DNA of 64,000 nucleotides from Micromonosporaceae bacterium KJ-029 (lineage in GTDB: Bacteria > Actinomycetota > Actinomycetes > Mycobacteriales > Micromonosporaceae): the NCBI GenBank assembly GCA_005402585.1, contig BIFP01000021.1, forward strand, positions 248,001 to 312,000, in the 5' to 3' direction. Shown piece after piece: positions 35,394 to 42,392 of the stretch (position 1 is the stretch's first letter; every line of letters starts with the position of its first letter). The translations under genes were made by a program, and so were the position numbers. Below the pieces are notes generated by a model. That model was not told the origin of the DNA, searched no databases, and saw only the letters and a list, made by a program, of their open reading frames with translations.

Positions 35394-36011
35394 CTACTCG
35401 TCGATGAGCTTGGCGAGGTCGACGCCGGTGAGCGTGATGGTGTTGCCGGGGGCGGACACCGGGTTCCCGTCCGCATCGAGTTCGTATTTCGCCTGGAGTG
35501 GATTCAGCAGCGACGCGGGGGAGTCGGGGTAGGTCTCCAGGAACAGCAGATATGAGCGTCCGGTCGCGATCGGCTCGCTGTCCGCGTATTCGTACCTGAC
35601 CCCGCCGAGGGTGCCCCCGAGTTCCTTGACCTCGATGATGTCGCCCGGCGCGACCGACCCTTTGTGAACCTTCTCGACCCTCGCCCGATGAACGGTGATG
35701 ACCACGCCGATCCCGGGGACCTGCTCCTGCTCCTGCTCGGGTACGCCCGCATTGGGGTTGAGCTGCGGATCGGTGATGTCAGAGGCGTCGGACGGGAACT
35801 CCTCCTCGACCCGGGGTTCGTCGCTGAATCGTGCCTCGACGATCAGGGTCGCTTGTCGGGCCAGGTCGTCGGCCGTCGCATAGGAGGGATAGTCGGCCTG
35901 GGAGACAGCGGTGCTCGTCCGGACCGGAGTCGGGCCGCCGCAGCCGCCCGACAGGAGGATCGCTGCGGTGCCGATGGCGAGCGCGCTTAGTATCTGCCGA
36001 GGGTTACGCAT
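35394..36011 (-). CDS. Secreted lipoprotein of unknown function
   Basis: A 205-residue predicted lipoprotein. The signal has RNPRQ, a hydrophobic core (ILSALAIGTAAILL) and the lipobox LSGGC, with Cys near residue 24. The mature part contains ADDLARQATLIVEARFSDEP, an E/Q-rich loop (GVPEQEQEQVPG) and GDIIEVKELGGTLGG, an arrangement seen in proteins annotated only as hypothetical in actinomycetes. ATG 36011 is preferred over GTG 36017 because AAGGG lies eight bases before it. It is somewhat AT-richer than the flanks. It sits in the accessory patch next to the short GntR gene. Confidence 0.75.
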   Translation of the reverse strand: MRNPRQILSALAIGTAAILLSGGCGGPTPVRTSTAVSQADYPSYATADDLARQATLIVEARFSDEPRVEEEFPSDASDITDPQLNPNAGVPEQEQEQVPGIGVVITVHRARVEKVHKGSVAPGDIIEVKELGGTLGGVRYEYADSEPIATGRSYLLFLETYPDSPASLLNPLQAKYELDADGNPVSAPGNTITLTGVDLAKLIDE

Positions 36012-36104
36012 GGCCACCGCCCTTTCGCCGATGCTCCTTACAAATGGTAGGCGTCGACGGCGAGGTGTCGAGTGAAGGACGGTGGCCGCCGGTCCTCATC
36101 GGAG

Positions 36105-36291
36105 CGGCGGCCACGATCACCTCGTAGCGGCCCTTCGGCAGCCACCAGGCGTACCGGCCGTTGGGTTCGGCCGTCAGCGCGGTGCCGGTACCGGCCGAGA
36201 TCAGGTTCACCCGGACGGTCGCCGGTATGCCGACGGTCACGCCGCCGCAGGTCGTACCGGTCACGGTGCCCTGGATCTTGCCCCAGCTGGC
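36105..36291 (-). pseudogene. Remnant of a secreted S8-protease C-terminal domain
   Basis: The minus-strand frame reads SWGKIQGTVTGTTCGG, VGIPATVRVNLISAG, and NGRYAWWLPKGRYEVIVA. This is a carboxypeptidase-regulatory-like repeat of the sort found after the catalytic domain in secreted actinobacterial subtilisins. There is no start codon context, no signal and no catalytic domain; homology stops abruptly at about 36291 against an unrelated remnant on the other strand. The frame runs on to a stop at 36004 with unrelated sequence. It is a dead fragment, probably left by recombination. Confidence 0.55.
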
Positions 36292-36430
36292 GGTCAAGCG
36301 CCTCCGGCGCAAGCTGCGCGCCCTGTCCGACGGGCCGCAGGTGCAGACCGTCCGTGGCGTCGGCTACCGCCTGGCCACGCCCGCCGAGGCGGTCGGCGGG
36401 CGCGGCGGCGAGCCGGTCGCGCAGGCGTGA
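36287..36430 (+). pseudogene. Remnant of an OmpR-family response regulator C-terminus
   Basis: The frame reads AVKRLRRKLRALSDGPQVQT, then VRGVGYRLATPAEA, which is the recognition helix and wing end of an OmpR-type winged-helix domain. The receiver and the first half of the DNA-binding domain are missing. It begins where the S8-like remnant on the opposite strand ends, so 36287-36291 marks a recombination joint. The stop at 36430 lies 13 bases before the next gene, so the intact regulator was probably once in an operon with it. Confidence 0.7.
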
Positions 36431-36442
36431 CACCATGACCCG

Positions 36443-37303
36443 GTGAGCGGTGCTGTCCACGCGGGGTACGCCCCACCCACAGGTCCCCAGCCCCCGGCGT
36501 CCGAGCCCCGGCTGCCTCGTTGGGTGGTCGTGCTGACCGTGGCCTGGGCGGTGCTGCTCGCCGGCCTCACCTGGGTGTCGACGCGGGAGGATCCGCCGAC
36601 CGTCCGCGAGCAGCGCACCCTGGCCCAGGCCGGGCCGGTGGTCGACGGCGCGATCGGCGAGCTGGTCGCGGCGGCGTCCGGTGCCGTGCCCGCGCTGATC
36701 CCGCCCGAGATCGACCGGGGCTGCCGGATCACCCCGTTCGCCGACGGCGCGACGCTGGTACGCGAGGTCGAGCTGGCCGTGCCCGGGGGCGAGGAGCGGG
36801 CCCGGTTGGAGCTGATCGCCGATCGGTTGCCGGCGACCTGGCGGGCCGGCGTCCGGGTCACCTCGGACGGCCCCCGGCTGCGCGCCGACGCGGGCGAGTT
36901 CGTCACGGTGAAGGGGCGGCCGGTCGCGGACGGTCGGCTCCGGTTGACCGTCGACACCGGCTGCCGCCCGGTCGGCGACGGGTACACCGCACCCGGGCCG
37001 GGCTCCGCCGGCCCCGAGGCCGGGACGCTGGCCGAGACGCTGCGCGCCCTCGACAACCCGGCGACGGAGGCCGAGGTGGTGGTCACCGCGCCGTGCCCTG
37101 GCGGCGGGACGGCCCGTACCGTCCGGTCCGGTGCCGGCCCGGTGCCGGCGTCGCCGCAGGCCGCGCTCGCGCCGCTGGCGGGCGGCACGCCGGTGGTCGA
37201 GACCCCCGAGGTGTACGCCTACCAGCGCGACGGTGTGGCGGTGCTGGTCGACCTCCACCCGGACCAGGTCGTGCTCTCGGCAACCACCGGCTGCGCCGGC
37301 TGA
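36443..37303 (+). CDS. Single-pass membrane protein with extracytoplasmic domain
   Basis: A 286-residue protein of unknown function. The N-terminus is Pro-rich, then one helix (WVVVLTVAWAVLLAGLTWV, ~27-45) anchors a mostly extracytoplasmic domain. That domain has four or five cysteines spread in pairs (DRGCRITPF, DTGCRPV, TAPCPGG, TTGCAG), suggesting disulfides. It starts at GTG 36443, 13 bases after the response-regulator remnant, which suggests it belonged to a two-component operon now broken. No known family is recognised. Confidence 0.7.
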   Translation: MSGAVHAGYAPPTGPQPPASEPRLPRWVVVLTVAWAVLLAGLTWVSTREDPPTVREQRTLAQAGPVVDGAIGELVAAASGAVPALIPPEIDRGCRITPFADGATLVREVELAVPGGEERARLELIADRLPATWRAGVRVTSDGPRLRADAGEFVTVKGRPVADGRLRLTVDTGCRPVGDGYTAPGPGSAGPEAGTLAETLRALDNPATEAEVVVTAPCPGGGTARTVRSGAGPVPASPQAALAPLAGGTPVVETPEVYAYQRDGVAVLVDLHPDQVVLSATTGCAG

Positions 37304-37313
37304 CCGAGCCGGG

Positions 37314-39371
37314 TCACTCCTGCCGGCTCGACTCGTCGTCGCGGGTGCGGCTGCGGCCCAACGCGTCCACCCGGCCCCACCGCCCGGGGATGTCCAGCAG
37401 TTCCACCCGCCCCATACCCGGCGGCACGTACGGGTCGATGATCAGGTGCTCGCCCTGTGGTTCGAGCCCGAGCATCACCCGCAGCAGCAGTAGCGGTGTG
37501 CCGGCCGACCACGCCTGCGGAATGCACGCGGTCGGATACTGCACCGGGTACTCGGTGAGGTCGCGTTCGTAGCCGGCGAAGACCTCCGGCAGCCGGCCGT
37601 CGAAGTAGCGGGACGCCGCCAGCATCGACTCGCAGATCTGCCCGGCCTCCGCCCGGAATCCGTACTTCCACAGCCCCCAGGCGATGATCGAGTTGTCGAA
37701 CGGCCAGACCGTGCCGACGTGGTAGCCGATCGGGTTGTAGCGGCCCTGGTCGTCGGCGAGGGTCCGGACGCCCCAGCCGGAGTAGAGCCGGGGCCCCAGC
37801 AGGTGCTCGACGATCCGCGGGGCGCGCGACTCGTCCACGATGCCGCTCCAGAGCAGGTGCCCGATGTTGGAGCTGAGTGCGTCCACGGGGCGCCCGTCGG
37901 CGTCCAGGGCCAGCGCGTAGTACTCCTTCTCCGGCAACCAGAAGTCCCGGTTGAACCGCTCCTTCAGCTCGGCCGCCTCCCGTTCCAGCCGGTCGGCGTA
38001 CTGCGGGTCGTTCCAGACCAGCCGAGCCATCCGGGCGCCGCGCATCTTGGCGTCGTAGGCGTAACCCTGCAACTCGCAGGTGGCCCGGGGGAAGCTCGGC
38101 AGGCGGCCGTCCGAGTAGGAGATCGCGTCCCACGAGTCCTTCCAGCACTGGTTCTCCAGCCCGTTGCGCGGATTGCGGGTCTGGTACCAGACGTACCCCG
38201 TGCCGAGCAGGTCGCCGTACGTGTCGAGCCAGGCCAGGGCCGCCCGGGCGGAGAACTCCAGCCGCTTGACGAGTTCGGCATCGCCGGTCCACCGCTCGTA
38301 CTCGTCGAGCAGGATCAGGAACAGGGCGGTGGAGTCGGCCGAGCCGTAGTAGGGCGAGTGCGGCTGCTCCTCGAAGCCGGCGGCCTCGCCGTACCGCAGC
38401 TCGTGCAGGATCTTGCCCGGCTCCTCGTCGCGGAAGTCGTCAAGCCGGACACCCTGAAGGCCGGCCAGGATCGTCAACGTCGGCGGGATCAGCTCCGGCA
38501 GGAACGGCAGCACCTGGAGCGAGGTGATGATGCTGTCCCGGCCGAACAGCGTCATGAACCAGGGCAGCCCGGCGGCCAACAGCCGGACGCCGAGCGAGAT
38601 CGACTCGTACCGCAGCGCGGCCAGGTCGGTGAGGCTGCGCCGGTACGCCCCGGCCAGCGGCTCGCAGTCGCAACCCAGCTTCGGCGCCTTTGCGACGAAC
38701 TCGGCGTGCTCGGCCTGGATGGCCGCTGTCGTACGGCTGCCGCCCAGCGGTAGTTGGCTGCGGGCGTCCTCGCCACGGGCGCCGTAGATGACGGTGGAGA
38801 CGGTCAGCCGGGTGGTCCACTCGCCGTGCGGGCCGATCCGGATCGGAAAGGTCATCCCCAGCTTGTCGACGGTGGCGGGAGCGCTGCTGCGCACCACCGT
38901 CTCCCGGTGGAACGCCTCCCGGCGGTACGTCAGCCGGAGCGCGTCCTCCTCGACCTTGACGGTGTGGTGGCCCTGCTTGCGCTGGGTGTTCTTGATCTCG
39001 AAGAGATCCGCGAAGTCCGCGGCCATCTCCACCCGCAGGGTGAACGCCGCCTCCTGCCCGGAGTGGTTGAGCACAGTCAACTCCTCCTCGAAGCCGTTGC
39101 CGATGGCCCGGCTCCTGATCACGGAGACCTTCGTGTCGAGGAAGTGGCTGGGCTCGCCGGGCACCAGGAAGTAGCGGGTCCGGTAGGACTCGGCGTCGTC
39201 GACGGAGAGTTCATGCAGCCGCTCGCCGTCGAGCAGGAGCAGCCAGGCGGAGAGGAACCTGGTGTCGAAGGAGAACAGGCCGGTGGGGAAGTCCAGCGAC
39301 GGTTCGATGTCCCCGCGGCGGTCGGTGACCAGGAAGGTGTTGCCGTCCAGGATGCTGACCAGTTCCTTCAC
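37314..39371 (-). CDS. Glycogen debranching enzyme-like amylo-alpha-1,6-glucosidase
   Basis: A 685-residue protein with an N-terminal beta-domain (1-~210; LDGNTFLVTDRRGDIEP and FDTRFLSAWLLLLDGE are typical GDE_N_bis) and a C-terminal six-hairpin (alpha/alpha)6 barrel. The barrel contains GLPWFMTLFGRDSIITSLQVL (~270-290), NQCWKDSWDAISYSDG (~410) and GTVWPFDNSIIAWGLWKYG (~560), the conserved catalytic and substrate region of this group. It would cleave alpha-1,6 branches of glycogen or related glucans in the cytoplasm. GTG 39371 overlaps the SCP2 stop by four bases (GTGA), so translation is coupled. Confidence 0.9.
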   Translation of the reverse strand: MKELVSILDGNTFLVTDRRGDIEPSLDFPTGLFSFDTRFLSAWLLLLDGERLHELSVDDAESYRTRYFLVPGEPSHFLDTKVSVIRSRAIGNGFEEELTVLNHSGQEAAFTLRVEMAADFADLFEIKNTQRKQGHHTVKVEEDALRLTYRREAFHRETVVRSSAPATVDKLGMTFPIRIGPHGEWTTRLTVSTVIYGARGEDARSQLPLGGSRTTAAIQAEHAEFVAKAPKLGCDCEPLAGAYRRSLTDLAALRYESISLGVRLLAAGLPWFMTLFGRDSIITSLQVLPFLPELIPPTLTILAGLQGVRLDDFRDEEPGKILHELRYGEAAGFEEQPHSPYYGSADSTALFLILLDEYERWTGDAELVKRLEFSARAALAWLDTYGDLLGTGYVWYQTRNPRNGLENQCWKDSWDAISYSDGRLPSFPRATCELQGYAYDAKMRGARMARLVWNDPQYADRLEREAAELKERFNRDFWLPEKEYYALALDADGRPVDALSSNIGHLLWSGIVDESRAPRIVEHLLGPRLYSGWGVRTLADDQGRYNPIGYHVGTVWPFDNSIIAWGLWKYGFRAEAGQICESMLAASRYFDGRLPEVFAGYERDLTEYPVQYPTACIPQAWSAGTPLLLLRVMLGLEPQGEHLIIDPYVPPGMGRVELLDIPGRWGRVDALGRSRTRDDESSRQE

Positions 39372-39748
39372 CGCACCTGCCTGACGTGCTCGCGGGCCAC
39401 CTCACGCGGGTCCCGGGTGCCCGGCGGGGGTGGGAAGAAGCGTCGGAAGGCGAGGAACAGCAGTACGTTTCCGGTCAACGTGCTCTCGTTGCGGAACAGC
39501 GCGGCCAACGCCTGTGTCCGGCCGGTGACCAGCCGGTCGAAGAGGTCCATACTGCAGTACCAGATGGCGTCGGCCTGTTCCGGGCCCTGGCTGACCTCGG
39601 CCATGCCGGGGCGCATCCGGACCAGCCAGTGCACGGTGCGATGGCCGTCGGACAGGTCGATCCGCAGCGTGCCGCCGACCGGGATCCGCAGGACCTCCGG
39701 AGCGCGGGCCGGCAAGGTCGCGAAGAACTGCTCGGTCGGCTCGGTCAC
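39368..39748 (-). CDS. SCP2 sterol-binding-domain protein
   Basis: A 126-residue protein resembling the SCP2 lipid-binding fold: LRIDLSDGHRTVHWLVRMRPG (~29-49), QADAIWYCSMDLFDRLVTGRTQAL (~58-81), and LTGNVLLFLAFRRFFPPPPG near the end. The W-x-V and D-x-x-x-x-x-G-R pattern is normal for the family. It may bind acyl or lipid ligands; a link with the downstream debranching enzyme is not obvious, but the four-base overlap shows they are co-translated. GTG 39748 follows TACGAT by six bases, so it is likely leaderless. Confidence 0.8.
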   Translation of the reverse strand: MTEPTEQFFATLPARAPEVLRIPVGGTLRIDLSDGHRTVHWLVRMRPGMAEVSQGPEQADAIWYCSMDLFDRLVTGRTQALAALFRNESTLTGNVLLFLAFRRFFPPPPGTRDPREVAREHVRQVR

Positions 39749-39817
39749 ATCCGAATCGTAGGCATTAGTCCGACTTGCCGGGCGAGTTCGCGGCCTTGTC
39801 GTGCGCCGATCGACGTG

Positions 39818-40180
39818 TCAGTAGACGAGCGCCTGCGCGCCCTCCGCCATCGTCTCCTCGACGAAGACCGCGGCTCCGGCGATCCGGACGCCGGGGATCA
39901 CGTCGCCGGAGCCGATGTCCCGGCGGGCGGCGCACTGGGTGCACGCGGTCACCGTGCCGGTGGCGAGGATCACGTGCAGCAACTCGGCCAGTGGCGCCGA
40001 GTGCGGCAGCTCGAAATCCTGCGCCCGGCCGGGCACGGCGAACCAGGTCGACTCGCCGGTCAGCCAGAGCGAGACGTGCACCCCGGCGGCGGCGGCCGTG
40101 GCCGCCACGGTGAACGCCTGGGCGCAACGCTCGGGCGCGTCGGAACCGGCGGTGGCCTTGACGACGAGAGTGCGGGCCAT
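39818..40180 (-). CDS. DsrE-family protein
   Basis: A 120-residue DsrE/F-like protein: RTLVVKATAGSDAPERCAQA (~3-22), AATAAAAGVHVSLWLTGE, then LLHVILATGTVTACTQCAARR (~73-93) with two cysteines in a CxxC. The CTQCAARR segment could carry a persulfide, as in sulfur-relay proteins of this fold, although the family also contains non-sulfur members. It sits near sulfur genes but is not in operon with them. ATG 40180 is seven bases after TATGCT on the minus strand; the -10 overlaps that of the divergent 34-aa gene. Confidence 0.85.
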   Translation of the reverse strand: MARTLVVKATAGSDAPERCAQAFTVAATAAAAGVHVSLWLTGESTWFAVPGRAQDFELPHSAPLAELLHVILATGTVTACTQCAARRDIGSGDVIPGVRIAGAAVFVEETMAEGAQALVY

Positions 40181-40187
40181 GCCGCCC

Positions 40188-40197
40188 AGCATAGGAT
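40188..40197. promoter_or_regulatory. Overlapping divergent -10 elements
   Basis: AGCATAGGAT contains TATGCT on the minus strand (40188-40193) seven bases before the DsrE ATG and TAGGAT on the plus strand (40192-40197) seven bases before the ATG at 40205. Only 24 bases separate the two start codons, so one polymerase would exclude the other. It could work as a two-way switch. Confidence 0.6.
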
Positions 40198-40204
40198 GAC
40201 CCGG

Positions 40205-40309
40205 ATGGTCACCGAGATCGGGTTCGTCAGCCTGCTGGTCGCCGGCCTGGGCGCGCTCGCCGGTGGCCTGGTCTACCTGGCCGTACGAATGTCGAGAGGC
40301 AAATGGTGA
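40205..40309 (+). CDS. 34-residue membrane peptide heading a translational relay
   Basis: A 34-residue peptide, MVTEIGFVSLLVAGLGALAG followed by GLVYLAVRMSRGKW. It has one helix (~7-28) and a basic C-terminus, so it is probably inserted in the membrane with its tail in the cytoplasm. TAGGAT lies seven bases before the ATG, which suggests a leaderless mRNA. Its TGA overlaps the first mini-ORF of the tandem repeat (ATGGTGA), then two mini-ORFs lead to nitrobindin by further GTGA overlaps. Translation of nitrobindin may therefore depend on this peptide. Function unknown. Confidence 0.65.
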   Translation: MVTEIGFVSLLVAGLGALAGGLVYLAVRMSRGKW

Positions 40310-40368
40310 GCGCGAGGAGTGAGCCGGGTTTGCGAGCCCCGCAGTCGCGAACGAAGGTGGCATGGTGA
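40303..40368 (+). CDS. 21-residue mini-ORF 1 (repeat copy 1)
   Basis: An ORF beginning MVSARSEPGLRAPQSRTK and ending VAW. It starts inside the stop of the 34-residue peptide (ATGG-TGA; an inner GTG gives a GTGA overlap) and stops in the second repeat copy at 40366-40368. The amino acid composition is basic and Ser/Pro-rich with no structured features. It is probably translated only to pass ribosomes on, though a functional peptide cannot be excluded. Confidence 0.5.
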   Translation: MVSARSEPGLRAPQSRTKVAW

Positions 40369-40420
40369 GCGCGAGGAGTGAGCCGGGTTTGCGAGCCCCG
40401 CAGTCGCGAACGAAAATGGC
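40303..40420 (+). repeat. Two tandem 59-bp coding repeats
   Basis: Copies at 40303-40361 and 40362-40420 differ at only two positions. Each begins ATGGTGAGCGCGAGGAGTGA and contains the imperfect hairpin CGCGA...TCGCG with CGGG/CCCCG inside. Each is an open frame read through its boundary: the next copy or gene provides the stop. The sequence is unlike the flanking DNA and looks like an element inserted between a stop and a start. Confidence 0.9.
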
Positions 40421-40427
40421 GCAGTGA
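40362..40427 (+). CDS. 21-residue mini-ORF 2 (repeat copy 2)
   Basis: Identical to mini-ORF 1 for its first 18 residues, then MAQ instead of VAW. It starts in the stop of mini-ORF 1 and its TGA (40425-40427) overlaps the GTG of nitrobindin as GTGA. The preserved frame in both copies, despite two base differences, suggests selection for an open frame or a very recent duplication. Confidence 0.5.
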   Translation: MVSARSEPGLRAPQSRTKMAQ

Positions 40428-41017
40428 GCGACGACAATCCGCTGGCACCGCCGCCGTGGCTGAACGCACCGCCGGTCGAGCCGTACCCCTTCGAGGAGAG
40501 CCACGACCTGCGCGTCGGCCCGAAGCTGCATCCCGCGCTGGACGGGCTGCTGCCGTACATCGGCGTGTGGCGGGGTCGGGGTCGGGGTGGCTACCCCACC
40601 ATCGAGGACTTCGACTTCGCCCAGGAGATCCGGATCAGCCACGACGGCCGGCCGTTCCTGCACTACGAGTCGCGGGCGTGGATCCTCGACGAGCAGAGCC
40701 GCCCGGTACGCCCGGCGGGCCGGGAGGTCGGCTGGTGGCGGCCGGTGCTGGACGGCGACCGGGTCACCGACGAGCTGGAAGCCCTGCTGACCGTCCCGAC
40801 CGGCGTGATGGAGCTGCACGTCGGCCGGCGTAAGGGGACCCAGGTCGAGTTCGTCACCGACGCCGTGGTGCGTACGGCCACCGCCAAGGAGGTCACCGCC
40901 GGGCACCGGCTCTTCGGGATCGTCGAGGGTGCCCTGCTGTACGCCCAGGACATGGCCGCCGTCGGCCACCCGCTGTCCCCGCACCTGTCCGCCCGCCTGA
41001 TCCGGGTGGCCGGCTGA
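40424..41017 (+). CDS. Nitrobindin-like heme-binding beta-barrel protein
   Basis: A 197-residue FABP-like (DUF1794/nitrobindin) protein. The signature GVWRGRGRGGYPTIEDFDF (~47-65) is the GxWxGxG entry to the barrel. The C-terminal GHPLSPHLSARLIRV contains the His (about 190) that coordinates heme in relatives. Nitrobindins bind ferric heme and react with NO or peroxynitrite. The first 35 residues are Pro-rich and flexible. GTG 40424 is reached by a chain of overlapping stops and starts from the 34-residue peptide. Its mycobacterial counterpart (Rv0813c) is also near SseC2/CysA2. Confidence 0.9.
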   Translation: MSDDNPLAPPPWLNAPPVEPYPFEESHDLRVGPKLHPALDGLLPYIGVWRGRGRGGYPTIEDFDFAQEIRISHDGRPFLHYESRAWILDEQSRPVRPAGREVGWWRPVLDGDRVTDELEALLTVPTGVMELHVGRRKGTQVEFVTDAVVRTATAKEVTAGHRLFGIVEGALLYAQDMAAVGHPLSPHLSARLIRVAG

Positions 41018-41047
41018 CCCGGCCCACCGGGCCGGTTCACAGCTCTC

Positions 41048-41896
41048 TCAGCGCAGCGGGAAGCCGAGCAGTTCCTGAAGCACGCCGGTACGCGGGCTGC
41101 GGGGCAGCGGCTCGCCGTCGAGGGTGAGCACCTCCACCAGGCCCCGGACGGACGAGGTGAGCCAGACGCCGTCGGTGCCGCCCAGCTCGGCCGGGGTGAC
41201 CATGCGTTCGGCGGCGGTGCAGCCCGCCTCGGTGGCGTGGGCGAGCAGCCAGGCGACGGTGGTGCCGGGCAGGATGCCGGTGCGGCGGGCCGGCACCGTG
41301 CAGAGGGTGTCGCCGGTCAGCCAGACCACGTTGGCGGTCGGCCCCTCCAGCACGTACCCGTCGGAGGAGACCCAGAGCACGTCGTCCACGCCGGCCCGGG
41401 CCGCCCAGCGGCGGGCGGCCGTGCTCGCCCCGTACGACGTCGACTTGATGCCCGCCGGGAGCCAGTCCAGCTCCGGGCGGGCCTCGGCGGGTACGCCCAG
41501 AGAGAGGGTGGCTACGCGCACCCCGTCGCGCCGGGCCCGCCGGGCCGCCGGGGCGACCTCGGACAGGGTGGCGTAGACGGTGGGTGGCCCGCCGCCCTCT
41601 GGCCCGCGGGTGCAGACCAGCCGTAGCGCGCCCTCCACCTCGGCCGGCCAGCCGGCGGCAACGCCCTCCAACAGCTCGACCAGGGCCGCGTCCGCGGGCA
41701 GGGTCAGCTCCAGGGTCGCGGCGCCGGCCCGCAACCGGGCCAGGTGCTCCGCGCGCAGCCAAGGCCGCCCGCCGCGCAGGTGCATGGTCTCGAACAGGCC
41801 GTCACCGCGCAGCACGCCGAGGTCGTCCCCGCGCAGCACCGGCTTCCCGGCCGGCAGCAGCCCCCGGCCTAGCACGGCGATCCGCGACGCCACCAT
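41048..41896 (-). CDS. Aminotransferase class IV, aminodeoxychorismate lyase-like
   Basis: A 282-residue PLP-dependent fold-type IV enzyme. The catalytic Lys is in LPAGIKSTSYGAS (~150). LRGDDLGVLRGDGLFET (~21-37) and YVLEGPTANVVWL (~183-195) are standard. Such enzymes include PabC (4-aminobenzoate for folate), branched-chain and D-amino acid aminotransferases; the position equals Rv0812 beside the nitrobindin gene, which favours a PabC-like role. The ATG at 41896 follows TATGCT by eight bases. It is convergent with nitrobindin and divergent from the Fur-family gene. Confidence 0.88.
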   Translation of the reverse strand: MVASRIAVLGRGLLPAGKPVLRGDDLGVLRGDGLFETMHLRGGRPWLRAEHLARLRAGAATLELTLPADAALVELLEGVAAGWPAEVEGALRLVCTRGPEGGGPPTVYATLSEVAPAARRARRDGVRVATLSLGVPAEARPELDWLPAGIKSTSYGASTAARRWAARAGVDDVLWVSSDGYVLEGPTANVVWLTGDTLCTVPARRTGILPGTTVAWLLAHATEAGCTAAERMVTPAELGGTDGVWLTSSVRGLVEVLTLDGEPLPRSPRTGVLQELLGFPLR

Positions 41897-41963
41897 GACG
41901 GCCGAGCATAGTGTGGCACCCGTCGCGCGGGGAGCGCGTGGATGTCCGAACTATGATCGGAGG

Positions 41964-42392
41964 GTGTCCGAATCCTCCCTCGCGGAACTGCTCCGCGCCC
42001 GTGGGCTGCGGCTGACGGCGCAGCGACAGCTGATCCTCCAGGCGGTGCTGGACCTGGGGCACGCCACCCCTGAGCAGGTGCACACGGCGGTGCGCGAAGT
42101 GGCCGCCGGGGTCAACATCACCACCATCTACCGCACGCTGGAGCTGCTGGAGCGGCTCGGCCTGGTCACCCACACCCACCTGTCGCACGGTTCGCCGACG
42201 TACCACGCCGCCGGTGAGGACCAGCACGTCCACCTCGTCTGCCGGGAGTGCGGCGCGATCGACGAGATGGACCCTGAACTGCTGCGCCCGCTCGCCGACC
42301 AGTTGGCGCGCGAGCGAGGCTTCCGGGTGGACATCGGCCACGTCTCCTTCTTCGGACTGTGCGAACGTTGCGGAAACGGGGACCAGGAATGA
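41964..42392 (+). CDS. nur: Fur-family metalloregulator, Nur-like (nickel)
   Basis: A 142-residue Fur protein. The winged helix (LTAQRQLILQAVLDLGHATP, ITTIYRTLELLERLGLV) and the dimerisation half with HVHLVCREC and CERCG zinc ligands are intact. Residues equivalent to the nickel ligands of Streptomyces Nur are present: His in LGHATP (~28), the two in HTHLSHG (~63-67), and His in DIGHVSFFG (~128). In Streptomyces, Nur is likewise a Fur paralog. It represses nickel uptake and a nickel-linked SOD switch. GTG 41964 lies six bases after a canonical TATGAT; a GGAGG abuts the start too closely to act. Its stop overlaps ygfZ. Confidence 0.82.
   Translation: MSESSLAELLRARGLRLTAQRQLILQAVLDLGHATPEQVHTAVREVAAGVNITTIYRTLELLERLGLVTHTHLSHGSPTYHAAGEDQHVHLVCRECGAIDEMDPELLRPLADQLARERGFRVDIGHVSFFGLCERCGNGDQE

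Noticed and set aside
37219..38292. Alternative frame within the debranching enzyme gene
   Set aside because: The other frame of the same strand carries all conserved glycoside hydrolase motifs.
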